From Acidobacteriaceae bacterium KBS 83 (GTDB lineage Bacteria; Acidobacteriota; Terriglobia; Terriglobales; Acidobacteriaceae), in contig KB906737.1 in the NCBI GenBank assembly GCA_000381585.1, positions 1 through 64,000 on the forward strand: DNA of 64,000 nt, in the 5' to 3' direction. This document shows positions 26,268 to 36,381 of this stretch, piece by piece. The number at the start of each line of letters is the position of its first letter. Position 1 is the first letter of the stretch. The position numbers and the translations under genes are program-made. The notes below the pieces were generated by a model. That model saw only the letters and a program-made list of their open reading frames with translations, ran no database searches and was not told the DNA's origin.

Positions 26268-26872
26268 ACTGCGTTTTGAACCACTTACCGCGAGATGCTG
26301 ATCCTACTGTCCATCTTTACTGCCTACCCTTTTGCCTGTGCCGACAAACTCAACCGGATACAAGCCGATTCCGAGGTGCATGTACAGCAAGGCAAGGTTG
26401 CCAAAATTGCCCTTGCTCGAGCGACCGCAGACCGCGAAACTGTCACCGTTCCAATTTGGATTGTACCAAAGAAAGCCAACCGATAATTCCTCAGTCTTGG
26501 AGGTCAACGCCTTCGCGTGAAGAAATTGCTGATAAACGATCTGGTCTGCATCCGCCTTGGCCTCCTGCAACAGGAGAACCGACAGCCAGCTGGCCCTCTC
26601 GGCTCTGAAAGACATAGAGACTAAGTGGCTTTTTCGAAGCCTTATATACATAATGCGTGATATGCGCGCGGGATCTGCTTGAAGTCTTCTAAAGCCGCGT
26701 TTCCCCTTGCTTCACCAATAATGTTCGGCATGGGCGGCGAACGCGCTTCCACCATCCGGAGGCGGCTTGCGACCATCTCGAAACGGCAGGTTCTCGAACA
26801 TGCGATCGAGACCAGACGTGGTGGAGTCTGGCCGGAACAGACGGAAAGCGCAATATCGGAAACTGGAACGAG
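26268..26872. other. intergenic region between tRNA-Asp and dinB
   Basis: No convincing gene is seen in these 605 bases. A minus-strand open frame (26304-26615) contains segments such as LSVGFLWYNPNWNG that might come from a membrane barrel protein, but it lacks an export signal and a ribosome binding site. I regard it as a remnant or chance frame. Confidence 0.4.
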
Positions 26873-27964
26873 ATGGGGACGACCGAATACTCTAACGAAG
26901 ATGCAATTCCGCGGAAGATCGTGCACATCGACATGGACGCTTTTTACGCGTCGGTCGAACAGCGCGACGATCCGAGTCTCCGCGGCAAACCTGTTGTCGT
27001 CGCCTGGCGGGGTTCTCGATCGGTGGTATGCGCCGCCTCGTATGAAGCAAGACAATTTGGAGTGCGATCGGCGATGCCGGCACTTCGAGCACAACGTCTT
27101 TGTCCAGATGCGATCTTTGTCGCTCCTGATTTCGCTCGATACAAGGCCGTCTCTCGCTCGGTCCGCGATATCCTCCACCGTCATTCCGACCTGATCGAGC
27201 CGCTTTCGCTCGATGAAGCGTATCTGGACGTGACGGAGAACAAGAGCGGATTGGCCACTGCAACCCTTGTCGCGAAGACGATTCGGGGGCAGATCCGTGA
27301 GGAACTGCTACTCACTGCGTCCGCCGGAGTCGCTCCCAACAAGTTCCTGGCTAAGATCGCTTCGGACTGGCGCAAACCGGACGGCCTCTTCGTCATCCAG
27401 CCGAGCGAAGTGAATGTGTTTCTCGCCCCCCTTCCCATCGGCCGTGTCCCTGGTGTCGGCAAGGTGACGGAATCGCGATTGAAAGAGATCGGGGCAACGA
27501 CAGTCGGTCGACTTCAATGCATCGACCAGTCACTTCTCCAAGCGAGATTCGGCCGATATGGCCGTCGTCTTTATGACTTGGCGCGCGGAATCGATCATAA
27601 TCCCGTCGTTGCCAACCGGCCGACAAAGTCGATCTCAGCCGAAGATACGCTGGAATGCGATGTGTCCTTATCGGAAACAGACGGTTGGATTCGGCAGATG
27701 GCTCAGAAAGTGTGGGACGCCTCGCAAAAGGAGGCACGAGTCGCGCGCACCGTCGTGCTCAAGCTCAAGACTAGCGACTTCGCCATTCTTACTCGCAGCT
27801 TTACTGCACCCGCTCCTCCTAACACGTGTGAGCAACTGATTAAGATTGCGCTCTCGCTTCGCGATAGAATCGAGCCTAACGAATCGCAGCGGTTTCGTTT
27901 AGTCGGAGTTGGATTAAGCAACTTTACCGAAGCCAAGCAGCCCGATGCCCCACTATTCGATTGA
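26873..27964 (+). CDS. dinB: DNA polymerase IV (Y-family translesion polymerase)
   Basis: The enzyme of 363 residues copies past damaged bases. The catalytic signature HIDMDAFYASVEQRDDP opens the palm domain, the second acidic motif is SLDEAYLDVTE, and the thumb HhH reads GRVPGVGKVTESRLKEIGA. The little-finger domain (SISAEDTLECDVS, VVLKLKTSDF, FRLVGVGLSNF) runs to the end. The C-terminus, DAPLFD, resembles a beta-clamp-binding motif. The length is usual for DinB. It is monocistronic. No LexA box is evident in the short upstream region that I could judge. Confidence 0.93.
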   Translation: MGTTEYSNEDAIPRKIVHIDMDAFYASVEQRDDPSLRGKPVVVAWRGSRSVVCAASYEARQFGVRSAMPALRAQRLCPDAIFVAPDFARYKAVSRSVRDILHRHSDLIEPLSLDEAYLDVTENKSGLATATLVAKTIRGQIREELLLTASAGVAPNKFLAKIASDWRKPDGLFVIQPSEVNVFLAPLPIGRVPGVGKVTESRLKEIGATTVGRLQCIDQSLLQARFGRYGRRLYDLARGIDHNPVVANRPTKSISAEDTLECDVSLSETDGWIRQMAQKVWDASQKEARVARTVVLKLKTSDFAILTRSFTAPAPPNTCEQLIKIALSLRDRIEPNESQRFRLVGVGLSNFTEAKQPDAPLFD

Positions 27965-28143
27965 CGATCAGTCAACATAGGCGCGTCTTCGTTTACCTAC
28001 TTTACCGCGCGCTCGACGTGGTCTGGTGGTTGCGCGGCAACTGCAATGTTCATGGGATCTATTCTAGATGCCGTGCATGTTTGGCATCGAATTCTGTCCC
28101 TGAGCACTATGCCCGTCCGATTGGCGATTGACCTCAGTGACGC

Positions 28144-28606
28144 ATGCCGGCAGCAAATTCGTGGTTGCTCGTTCCACCGGAAAGTCGCAGCCCGATCAAC
28201 ATTGCAGGCTACAAGAAGCCTTACGACATGGAGCTTTCTTTCCCGATCACCCAAACCATCACGGAAACTGCGGGACGCCCAAGTCGAGCCGGACGTCTGG
28301 ACGATCGAGGGACTGGATCGCCGCGAGGAGCACGAAAATTGTAGCTTCTGCCAGGCGGAGCGGACGCGACAATGTCGGCTGTATCATCCTAGGACGCGGA
28401 GAGAATGACCCATTGGGTACGCGAGTGGTTGACTACTGCCGGCGACGGTCGAAAACTTTGTCGGGTTCGCCAAGCCGCACCGGTTTCTGGGACCCACTCG
28501 TGAAGATACGGGCGCAAGCGCCGAAAAGGAGATTGCCCGACGATATCAGGAGTTTGTGGATATCTTCGAAACGGCGCGGACCAGCGGTCTTGCTGAAGTG
28601 AGTTAG
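28144..28606 (+). pseudogene. DUF2090-domain (IolC-like) protein, frameshifted remnant
   Basis: Pieces of a DUF2090 aldolase-like domain follow one another in three frames. They are GYKKPYDMELSF, then AQVEPDVWTIEGLDRREEHEN, then NVGCIILGRGENDP, and finally VENFVGFAKPH and EIARRYQEFVDIFETAR up to the TAG at 28606. Intact proteins of this family are about 300 residues. Here only some 130 codons remain, so an internal deletion accompanies the frameshifts. The gene sits directly before a 6-phosphogluconate dehydrogenase gene, which suggests former co-expression in sugar-phosphate metabolism. Confidence 0.7.
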
Positions 28607-28824
28607 CAAGATGGAAGTTCGCAAAACACAAAACGAAATCGTCAAACTCGCTCGTTCTATCCTGGCGACTGACTGCTCGACTAGGAGAAGTGGCAGACCC
28701 GAAGCGGGGCGCCGATCGTTCAGTCGCTCAGGCGCATGAGACGACTCCGCTAAGCATTGCGCGACAATCACGCATGTAGCATATTGAGCCAAACGTATCC
28801 GCGATTTTCAGAAGAGGAGAAGAT

Positions 28825-29868
28825 ATGCAACTTGGAATGATAGGTCTTGGCCGTATGGGCGCCAACATGGTGCGAAGGCTGATTAGAAATGGACATGACT
28901 GCGTTGTGTTCGACCGGTCACAACAAGCGGTAAGCGAACTGGTTAAAGAGAACGCGGTAGGATCAGCTTCTCTTGCAGACCTCGTGAACAAACTCGAAAG
29001 ACCGCGAGCAGTATGGCTGATGGTTCCGGCGGCAGTTGTCGACCAGACCATCGCTGACTTGCTGCCGCATCTTGAGGCTGGCGACGTCCTTATCGATGGT
29101 GGCAACTCTTATTACGTTGACGACATTCGCCGCGCTAGCGAACTCGCACCGAAACAGATTCATTACGTGGACGTTGGCACCAGCGGCGGCGTGTGGGGCC
29201 TCGAACGCGGCTACTGCATGATGATCGGCGGTGAAGCTGATGTCGTGCGGCATCTCGATCCGATCTTCTCGACCCTGGCACCCGGCATCGGCGATATACC
29301 GCGTACTCCCGGTCGGAAAGATCTCGATGGCACCGCTGAACAAGGGTACCTGCACTGTGGTCAAAACGGCGCCGGCCACTTCGTGAAGATGGTCCACAAC
29401 GGAATCGAGTACGGGATCATGGCGGCTTATGCCGAAGGATTGTCCGTGCTGCGCTCCGCCAACGTCGGCAAGCGCGAAGGCGAGATTGACGCCGAAACAA
29501 CGCCCCTGCGCGACCCGGAGCACTACCAGTACGAGCTGGATCTCAAGAACATCGCCGAAGTTTGGCGGCGAGGCAGTGTGATCGCGTCGTGGCTGCTGGA
29601 CCTTACGGCGAGCGCGTTGGTTCAGGATCCGGCTCTGTCGAAGTTCGCCGGCCGCGTGTCTGACTCGGGAGAAGGTCGCTGGACCATCAAAGCCGCAATC
29701 GACGAAGCAGTACCAACACCAGTGCTCACCGCGTCTCTCTATGAACGCTTCAGCTCACGGGGAGAAGCGGAATTTGCAGACAAACTCCTCTCCGCCATGC
29801 GTTACGAATTCGGCGGACATCTGGAGAAACCAGCGGAAAAATCCAGAACATCCAAGGTAGGTCGATAG
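28825..29868 (+). CDS. gnd: 6-phosphogluconate dehydrogenase (short, decarboxylating type)
   Basis: The enzyme of 347 residues oxidises and decarboxylates 6-phosphogluconate to ribulose 5-phosphate. It shows the nucleotide-binding start [16 protein letters not shown], the substrate segment [19 protein letters not shown] with its catalytic neighbourhood, and [21 protein letters not shown] containing the catalytic lysine. The length near 300-350 marks the short YqeC-like class, often NAD-preferring, rather than the 470-residue class. AGGAG lies six bases before the ATG. A decayed sugar-metabolism gene precedes it. Confidence 0.92.
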   Translation: MQLGMIGLGRMGANMVRRLIRNGHDCVVFDRSQQAVSELVKENAVGSASLADLVNKLERPRAVWLMVPAAVVDQTIADLLPHLEAGDVLIDGGNSYYVDDIRRASELAPKQIHYVDVGTSGGVWGLERGYCMMIGGEADVVRHLDPIFSTLAPGIGDIPRTPGRKDLDGTAEQGYLHCGQNGAGHFVKMVHNGIEYGIMAAYAEGLSVLRSANVGKREGEIDAETTPLRDPEHYQYELDLKNIAEVWRRGSVIASWLLDLTASALVQDPALSKFAGRVSDSGEGRWTIKAAIDEAVPTPVLTASLYERFSSRGEAEFADKLLSAMRYEFGGHLEKPAEKSRTSKVGR

Positions 29869-30222
29869 GTCGTGTCGCCTGGGAGGCTGCGCTGCGTTTT
29901 CACGTAATCCGGATATTGATCGTTCAGGGGTGAGGCGATTCGTCTCAGTCAAAAGGAGTGTCATGTCTGGTTCGGGCAAAATGACCCACCTTGCAGGCAT
30001 TCAGATCAATGGATTTTCAGCCGCCGGCCGGAAGAAGACATCGAAGTTCGGGACCGGTTCCAACAGAGGCGCGCGAAAAAACACTGTGTACCAGAGGAAT
30101 CTGATCGCCTTCCTATGGTGACCATTGCGCCACTGCTTGAGCACGAGATCATTAAAACTATCTAAGGATGGCCGAGGAATCTTTGGCATCGCGATTGCAC
30201 CTCCCTGCTGCGCCGGTGCTCT
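29869..30222. other. intergenic region between gnd and the FliM-like gene
   Basis: These 354 bases separate gnd from the FliM-like gene. Apart from the possible small minus-strand gene at 30001-30189, I see nothing in them. Confidence 0.4.
30001..30189 (-). CDS. possible small basic protein
   Basis: The frame of 62 codons starts at ATG 30189 with GGGAGG about ten bases upstream and diverges from the FliM-like gene. The product begins MPKIPRPSLDSFNDL and is rich in basic and aromatic residues (HHRKAIRFLWYTVFF). No family is recognised. It may be a real small gene in the 354-base gap or a chance frame. The ribosome binding site is the main support. Confidence 0.3.
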   Translation of the reverse strand: MPKIPRPSLDSFNDLVLKQWRNGHHRKAIRFLWYTVFFRAPLLEPVPNFDVFFRPAAENPLI

Positions 30223-31128
30223 ATGCAAACCAATTCAGACGCTGTAAGTACTTCCGACGATATTCCCGTCCCCTTGCGTGCACGTCTCATTGCACCGACC
30301 GCGCTCAGCGAGGCGCAGCGGCTTACGCTGCATAGTCTGTGCCTGCTATTTACGCGCGCCGTGAACGCCAACATGACCCGCTGGCTCGGTGTACCATTCA
30401 CCGCCACTCTCGCGGGGGTTGAGCGGGCGCCCTTTTATGAGATCATCCACTCGCCCGAGACAGAGACACGCTACGTGACAACGCTAGCAGTGGGTCCTGC
30501 GTCCCAACCAGCTCTGTTGCAGATGGATCTTCCGCTCGTATATCTCTTTGTTGAGCTGCTGCTTGGGGGACCCGGCGGCACGTCACTCGAGCGCGAGCCT
30601 ACCGAAATCGAAGGCTCTATTGTGCGTAGCGTCGTCGAATTGATCTGCCGTGATTTCAGCACGGCTCTATCCTCGCCCGAGCTGGAAATACGCAACGATC
30701 CGTCTATGCCTGCCCGCTCCATTGACCGTCTCATGCCAACTATCGATAGCACGCTGTCTCTTTCCTTCGATCTTGTCTGTGGAACGCAACGAGGAAAGAT
30801 CGCATTCACGCTTTCTTCAGAAGCCGCCAAGGTTCTGATTCGCTCACTCGATGGTCCGGCGAAAACCGCACGGCAAACATCGCCGGAGATGCGGAACGGC
30901 CTCCTGACACGCCTGCACCGCACCTTACATTTCGCGACACTGCAACTGCCCAGTGTTCGGATTCCGCTGAGTATCGTCCGCGGGCTGAACCCGGGGGACG
31001 TCCTAACCTTCGATTTGTTTGAGGATACCCCGGCGGTTTTCTCCATCGCTGGCCGTCCGGCCTTTTATGCGACTCCGGTGGATGCTCAATCTAGACGTGG
31101 CGCCTATATCGCCGCCCCCATGGAGTAG
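30223..31128 (+). CDS. FliM/SpoA-family protein (flagellar switch-like)
   Basis: This protein of 301 residues has a FliM-type middle domain (LVYLFVELLLGGPGG, EREPTEIEGSIVRSVVEL) and a C-terminal SpoA/FliN-like domain (RIPLSIVRGLNPGDVLTFD). FliM forms the C-ring of the flagellar switch and binds CheY-P through an N-terminal motif of the LSQxEIDxLL type. That motif is missing here, where the N-terminus is instead polar. No other flagellar or type III secretion gene lies in the window. It may be a displaced flagellar gene, a rotor variant or a SpoA protein of another system. A short Hsp70 follows after 50 bases, probably in the same transcript. Confidence 0.75.
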   Translation: MQTNSDAVSTSDDIPVPLRARLIAPTALSEAQRLTLHSLCLLFTRAVNANMTRWLGVPFTATLAGVERAPFYEIIHSPETETRYVTTLAVGPASQPALLQMDLPLVYLFVELLLGGPGGTSLEREPTEIEGSIVRSVVELICRDFSTALSSPELEIRNDPSMPARSIDRLMPTIDSTLSLSFDLVCGTQRGKIAFTLSSEAAKVLIRSLDGPAKTARQTSPEMRNGLLTRLHRTLHFATLQLPSVRIPLSIVRGLNPGDVLTFDLFEDTPAVFSIAGRPAFYATPVDAQSRRGAYIAAPME

Positions 31129-31178
31129 CTGAGCGCAGAGGGGGACGGGCATGAAAGACTGGGAGTGGTGCGCCATTT

Positions 31179-32474
31179 ATGCTCGGAATTGATTTTGGAA
31201 CAACCAACAGCTCCGTCGCGCGGGCGGACGAGCAGGGAGAAGTTCAGCTGGTTCAGTTCCCTGCGGCCGACGCCCTCGTTGCGGCCTATCGCTCCCTTCT
31301 CTACCTTGAACATACGAAGACCAAAACTCGGTCACAACTCCACTCATGGAGCGGTCCGGAGGGCATCGAACGCTATCTGGCGGCGGAGCCGAAAGGCAGG
31401 CTCATCCAGTCGCTCAAATCGTATCTCTCCAGTCGCACGCTAACCGGTACTGAGGTGTTTGGCCGGCGACAACTTCTGGAGGATCTAATCGCACGCATTC
31501 TGGGCGACCTGCGCAAGCACGCGGAAAGTTATTTCGGTTGCCCGGTGCACGCTGCTACCGTGGGGCGGCCAGTACACTTTGTCGGCGCTGAGTCTGGCGT
31601 CGATGACGTGTTTGCCCTTGATCGATTACGTGACGCATTCTCGAGAGCTGGCTTCAAGCATGTGGAGTTCGAGTTCGAGCCGGTGGCGGCGGCATATCAC
31701 TATGCATCCACGCTGACACGAGAGGAATTGGTCCTCATTGGCGACTTCGGCGGCGGCACCAGCGACTTCTCTCTCCTGAAATTGCGGCCCCATGCTCTCC
31801 ATTACGAAGAGCGGACGGAGCTACTGGCCACAAGTGGTGTTGGTCTTGCCGGCGATGCTTTCGATGCGCGCCTGGTTCGTCACCTCGTATCACCTCATCT
31901 CGGAGCAGGCACGCTTGAACAGTCCGGCGACAAGACCCTTGTCGCCGTCCCAAGCTGGGTCTATGTGCGACTTGAGCATTGGCATCATCTCTCCTTTCTG
32001 CGCACTCGCGCAGTCAGCGAGATGCTTCGTGCGGCGCGCATTCGGGCCTTCGAGCCCGAAAAAATTGCCGCTTTGTCGGACTTGATAGAAGCCGATCTGG
32101 GCTACCAGTTGCATCAGGCAGTCCAACGCACCAAGATCTCGCTCTCCCAGCAGGATCAAGCCGAGTTCGTATTCCAAGATCATGGATTCAACCTGCGAGC
32201 ATCGGTCACACGCTCTGAGTTTGAATCCTGGATCCAGCCGGATCTAGCAGCGATCGAGCAGGTCATTGCCGAGGTGATGACCAACTCCGGTGTGAATGAC
32301 TTCGCCGTTGACCGGGTCTTCCTCACCGGCGGCTCCTCGCTCGTGCCCGCAGTCCGCCGGATCTTCGAACGCAGATTTGGCCAGGACAGAATAACCGCTG
32401 GAAACGAATTTACTTCGGTGGCAAGCGGTCTGGCGCTCCGTGCGCGTTCCTCTCATCACGCTCTTATTGCATAG
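31179..32474 (+). CDS. short Hsp70-like ATPase (YegD type)
   Basis: The product of 431 residues contains the actin-like ATPase signatures of Hsp70: LGIDFGTTNSSVA (phosphate 1), LIGDFGGGTSDFSLL (phosphate 2) and VFLTGGSSLVPAVRR (adenosine). It ends soon after the nucleotide-binding domain and lacks the beta-sandwich substrate domain of DnaK, as YegD does. A long insertion between the motifs is helical. Clients are unknown. The gene is sandwiched between the FliM-like gene (50 bases before) and glpK (42 bases after), so the three might be co-transcribed. Confidence 0.82.
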   Translation: MLGIDFGTTNSSVARADEQGEVQLVQFPAADALVAAYRSLLYLEHTKTKTRSQLHSWSGPEGIERYLAAEPKGRLIQSLKSYLSSRTLTGTEVFGRRQLLEDLIARILGDLRKHAESYFGCPVHAATVGRPVHFVGAESGVDDVFALDRLRDAFSRAGFKHVEFEFEPVAAAYHYASTLTREELVLIGDFGGGTSDFSLLKLRPHALHYEERTELLATSGVGLAGDAFDARLVRHLVSPHLGAGTLEQSGDKTLVAVPSWVYVRLEHWHHLSFLRTRAVSEMLRAARIRAFEPEKIAALSDLIEADLGYQLHQAVQRTKISLSQQDQAEFVFQDHGFNLRASVTRSEFESWIQPDLAAIEQVIAEVMTNSGVNDFAVDRVFLTGGSSLVPAVRRIFERRFGQDRITAGNEFTSVASGLALRARSSHHALIA

Positions 32475-32516
32475 CTGCGCATGGCCTCATACGGCCTTGC
32501 ATATAATTGGCGCCGT

Positions 32517-34046
32517 ATGGCGTATATTCTGTCTCTCGACCAGGGCACCACGAGCTCGCGAGCGATTCTGTTCGATCAGCAGGGCAACAATGTAGCCCAG
32601 GCACAGCATGAATTCGAACAGCGATTCCCCGACGCCGGTTGGGTCGAGCACGATCCCTACGACATTCTCACCTCGCAATTCACGGTAGCGGTGGAGGTGC
32701 TGACGCGCGCCGGCATCCGGCCGCGCGATGTCGTTGCCCTCGGCATCACCAATCAGCGCGAGACCACGATTGTGTGGGATCGCGAGACCGGCAAGCCCGT
32801 CTACAACGCGATTGTCTGGCAGGACCGTCGCACTGCGCCACTCTGCAGACGAATCCGCGACGAGGGCGCCGAAAAAACGGTTCGAGAGAAAACAGGATTG
32901 CTGCTCGACTCCTACTTCTCCGGAACCAAAGTTGCCTGGATTCTCGACAATGTACAAGGTGCACGACAGCGCGCGGAAGCCGGCAAGCTTGCCTTCGGGA
33001 CGGTCGATAGCTGGCTGATCTGGAACCTGACCAGCGGCAGGCGTCACGTCACCGATCAGACCAACGCGTCCCGCACTCTGCTTTACAACATCGTCGAAGG
33101 CAGGTGGGATGCCGAACTGCTGCGGTTGCTGAAGATTCCAGAGAGCATGATGCCGGAAGTGGTCTGGTCGAGCGATCACATCGGCGAAGTGACTACCACT
33201 CTCGGACTCGGGTCCATAGCCATCGCGGGAATTGCGGGCGATCAGCAGTCGGCGCTCTTCGGACAGTTGTGCTTCTCACCCGGAGACGCTAAGAACACCT
33301 ACGGCACAGGCTGTTTTCTGCTGCAGCACATCGGAGACCGATTTGTCCTCTCCCAGAACCGGCTCATCACGACGCTCGCCTGCAGTCTTAACCGCAAACT
33401 TGAATACGCGCTCGAAGGCTCGATATTCATTGGCGGCGCCGTCGTGCAGTGGCTGCGCGACAACCTGGGAATCATCCGCAAATCGTCTGACGCTGAAGCG
33501 CTCGCCGCGTCGGTTCCTGACAACGGGGGCATCGTCTTCGTGCCTGCTTTCGTGGGCCTCGGCGCGCCGCATTGGGATTCGTACGCACGCGGATTGCTCA
33601 TCGGACTGGAGCGTGGGACACGGCCCGGCCACATTGCCCGCGCAGCGCTGGAAAGTATCGCCTTCCAGGTGGCTGACGTAATGGAAGCTATGGACAAGGA
33701 GACCCAGAACCCTTTTCGCGAGCTTCGAGTGGATGGTGGCGCAGCTACCAACGATTTGCTGATGCAATGCCAGGCAGACATTCTGGGCATCCCAGTATCG
33801 CGCCCGCAGCAGGTGGAGACGACCGCACTCGGAGCAGCATACCTTGCCGGTTTGGCGACAGGCTTCTGGGAGAGTCCGCAACACATACAGAGGTTGCGAA
33901 GTGAAGGTAAGCGCTTCACTCCGATTCCGGATCGCCGCAGAGCGGAACAGCAGCGCGAGCGGTGGCGTGAGGCCGTCACGCGCGCGCGAGGCTGGAACCA
34001 TCCGGGCAATACTGCGCCGCTTGCCGCCAAGAAAGGATCGGCATGA
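32517..34046 (+). CDS. glpK: glycerol kinase
   Basis: The kinase of 509 residues phosphorylates glycerol to glycerol 3-phosphate. FGGY-family motifs are complete: [17 protein letters not shown] at the N-terminus, [24 protein letters not shown], the ATP site YGTGCFLL and the C-terminal [13 protein letters not shown]. The ATG at 32517 matches the usual start. A frame extension of 12 codons to 32481 has no support. It heads a glpK-glpD-glpF operon and overlaps glpD by four bases (ATGA), so translation is coupled. No regulator of the GlpR type is seen beside it. Confidence 0.95.
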   Translation: MAYILSLDQGTTSSRAILFDQQGNNVAQAQHEFEQRFPDAGWVEHDPYDILTSQFTVAVEVLTRAGIRPRDVVALGITNQRETTIVWDRETGKPVYNAIVWQDRRTAPLCRRIRDEGAEKTVREKTGLLLDSYFSGTKVAWILDNVQGARQRAEAGKLAFGTVDSWLIWNLTSGRRHVTDQTNASRTLLYNIVEGRWDAELLRLLKIPESMMPEVVWSSDHIGEVTTTLGLGSIAIAGIAGDQQSALFGQLCFSPGDAKNTYGTGCFLLQHIGDRFVLSQNRLITTLACSLNRKLEYALEGSIFIGGAVVQWLRDNLGIIRKSSDAEALAASVPDNGGIVFVPAFVGLGAPHWDSYARGLLIGLERGTRPGHIARAALESIAFQVADVMEAMDKETQNPFRELRVDGGAATNDLLMQCQADILGIPVSRPQQVETTALGAAYLAGLATGFWESPQHIQRLRSEGKRFTPIPDRRRAEQQRERWREAVTRARGWNHPGNTAPLAAKKGSA

Positions 34047-35629
34047 AGCGCGACGAGATGCTGCGGCGCGTCGAAGCGCGAGCAATGCCTTGGGACATCG
34101 TTATTATCGGCGGCGGTGCAACCGGCGTGGGCATCGCCGTGGATGCTTCGACGCGCGGCTATGACGTGCTTCTCTTGGAACGTGAAGATTTCGGCAAAGC
34201 GACCTCCAGCCGTTCTACGAAGCTGGTCCATGGCGGTGTGCGCTATCTGGAGCAGGGCAACGTCACGCTGGTGATGGAAGCGCTCAAAGAACGCGGCCTG
34301 TTGCGTCAGAATGCGCCGCACCTAGTGCATGATCTTGCGTTTGTCGTGCCCAGTTATTCATGGTGGGAGACGCCCTTCTATGGAATCGGTCTCAAGGTCT
34401 ATGACCTTCTCGCCGGGAAATACGGTTTTGGCCGATCGCGCATTCTCTCCCGCGAGGAGACGCTCGAACGCCTACCCAACATTCAGACCGATGGACTGAA
34501 GCACGGTGTTGTCTACTACGATGGCCAGTTCGATGACACACGACTGCTCATCCACCTTGCGCAGACGGCTGCCGATCACAATGCGACGCTTCTGAATTAT
34601 GCGGGAGTCGTCGAGATTACCAAGGATGACGACGGCTTTGTGAACGGCGTAATCGCCCTCGACAGCGAAAACGGCCGACGGCTAACCGCTCGAGCCAACG
34701 TCGTCATCAATGCCACCGGCATCTTCACAGACGAAGTGCGCCTGCTCTCTGATCCTCGGGCAAGCGCCATGATCGAGCCTAGTCAGGGCGTTCATCTGGT
34801 CTTCGAGCGTTCTTTTTTGCAAGGCGATGCCGCCATCATGGTGCCGCATACCAGCGACGGCCGTGTGCTGTTCGCCATTCCCTGGCATGGTCACACTGTC
34901 GTCGGAACGACGGACACTCCTATCGAGCGGGCTTCCTATGATCCGTTGCCGACGGATCAGGAAATCGAATTCATTCTGGAGACAGCCGAGCGTTATCTCA
35001 GCCGACCGCCGAGTCGCGAAGATATTCTCAGCGTCTATGTCGGCATTCGTCCTCTTGTCAAAGCCGCGGGGTCGGACACCGGCAAGACGGCGGCCCTTTC
35101 CCGCGACCACACCATTCATGTAGACGATTCAGGCCTGCTCACGATCGCAGGTGGCAAGTGGACCACCTATCGTCACATGGCGGAGGATTGTGTCGATCAC
35201 GCGATCACGCTCGGGCGCCTCGATGAAAAACCCTGCGCGACCCGCACCCTGCACATTCATGGCTATCGAGAGGAGATCGAGGATCTCGGCCACCTCGGCG
35301 TCTATGGCAGTGATGCCACAGAGATCAAGGCCATCGCTGCACTGGATGCTTCGCTCGCGGCCTCGCTCGACCCATCGCTTCCCTACATAGGCGCTGAGGT
35401 GGTGTGGGCGGCGCGTGAAGAGATGGCGCGCACGGTCGACGACATACTCTCCCGCCGAACACGCGCTCTGTTCTTGAATGCCAAGGCCGCGCAGCGCATG
35501 ATTGAGCCGGTCGCCGCACTGCTGGCGCGTGAACTAGGTCGCGACGACACATGGAAGCGCGAGCAGATCGCGTCGGCATCTGCACTTGCAGCAATGTATG
35601 TTGTGCCCGTAAATGACAATCCAAATTAA
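34043..35629 (+). CDS. glpD: glycerol-3-phosphate dehydrogenase (FAD, aerobic type)
   Basis: The enzyme of 528 residues oxidises glycerol 3-phosphate to dihydroxyacetone phosphate and passes the electrons to quinone at the membrane. It has the FAD-binding motif [18 protein letters not shown], the family signature [16 protein letters not shown], and IRPLVKAAG in the substrate domain. The C-terminal DAO_C-type domain extends to the end. The length is normal for GlpD. It sits between glpK (4-base overlap) and glpF (20-base gap) and completes the conversion of imported glycerol. Confidence 0.95.
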   Translation: MKRDEMLRRVEARAMPWDIVIIGGGATGVGIAVDASTRGYDVLLLEREDFGKATSSRSTKLVHGGVRYLEQGNVTLVMEALKERGLLRQNAPHLVHDLAFVVPSYSWWETPFYGIGLKVYDLLAGKYGFGRSRILSREETLERLPNIQTDGLKHGVVYYDGQFDDTRLLIHLAQTAADHNATLLNYAGVVEITKDDDGFVNGVIALDSENGRRLTARANVVINATGIFTDEVRLLSDPRASAMIEPSQGVHLVFERSFLQGDAAIMVPHTSDGRVLFAIPWHGHTVVGTTDTPIERASYDPLPTDQEIEFILETAERYLSRPPSREDILSVYVGIRPLVKAAGSDTGKTAALSRDHTIHVDDSGLLTIAGGKWTTYRHMAEDCVDHAITLGRLDEKPCATRTLHIHGYREEIEDLGHLGVYGSDATEIKAIAALDASLAASLDPSLPYIGAEVVWAAREEMARTVDDILSRRTRALFLNAKAAQRMIEPVAALLARELGRDDTWKREQIASASALAAMYVVPVNDNPN

Positions 35630-35649
35630 ACACGAGGAGACAACTGGGC

Positions 35650-36381
35650 ATGTTGCGTACCCCGATGCTGGGCGAATTTATGGGCACCCTTATGATGATC
35701 CTGCTCGGCGACGGAGTAGTGGCCGCAGTCCTGCTCAAGCGCACCAAGGCGGAGAACTCCGGATGGCTCGTGATCACCACCGGATGGTGCTTCGCCGTCA
35801 TGTGCGGAATCTTCACTGCTAACCTTTTCGGCAGCCCCGACGCGCATCTGAATCCCGCCATCACTCTCGCCTTTGGTATCAAGGAGCGCAGCTTCGCCAG
35901 GCTGCTTCCGTATGCTCTGGCGCAACTGGCGGGCGCCTTCGCGGGCGCTGCGCTAGTGTGGATCCATTACGGCCCTCATTGGCCGATCACGGAAGACAAA
36001 GACACAAAGCGGGCGATCTTCTGCACCGCGCCCGCCATCCGCCACCGGTTGTGGAACCTGATCAGCGAGATCATCGCCACTTTCGTTTTGATCATCGTCG
36101 CAGGCGGCATCACATCGAAGCTCGTGCTGTCCACGGGGGCCGCAGCGGGCGTCAGTCCCTACCTGGTGAGTTGCCTCGTCTGGAGCATCGGCCTGTCGCT
36201 CGGCGCAACTACCGGCTATGCAATCAATCCGGCCCGTGACCTTGGTCCGCGCCTTGCGCACGCAATATTGCCGATCTCGGGAAAAGGTGGATCTGATTGG
36301 GGCTACGCACCCATTCCGGTGCTTGGTCCCATCATCGGCGCAGCGCTCGGTGGACTCGTGCTGCGCATGCTTGGGGCGTAG
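35650..36381 (+). CDS. glpF: glycerol facilitator (MIP/aquaglyceroporin family)
   Basis: This membrane channel of 243 residues has six hydrophobic helices and the two pore motifs LNPAITLAFG and INPARDLGPR. The Asp after the second NPAR is the mark of glycerol-conducting members, as opposed to water-only aquaporins. GAGGAG lies about nine bases before the ATG. It is the last gene of the glp operon, and the next gene is on the other strand and begins one base after its stop. Confidence 0.94.
   Translation: MLRTPMLGEFMGTLMMILLGDGVVAAVLLKRTKAENSGWLVITTGWCFAVMCGIFTANLFGSPDAHLNPAITLAFGIKERSFARLLPYALAQLAGAFAGAALVWIHYGPHWPITEDKDTKRAIFCTAPAIRHRLWNLISEIIATFVLIIVAGGITSKLVLSTGAAAGVSPYLVSCLVWSIGLSLGATTGYAINPARDLGPRLAHAILPISGKGGSDWGYAPIPVLGPIIGAALGGLVLRMLGA

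Noticed and set aside
26304-26615. A possible outer-membrane barrel gene between tRNA-Asp and dinB
   Set aside because: A few segments look barrel-like, but there is no signal peptide, no ribosome binding site and no complete pattern.
33276-34321. Long minus-strand open frames under glpK and glpD
   Set aside because: They lie fully under genes with complete family motifs and show no protein family pattern of their own.
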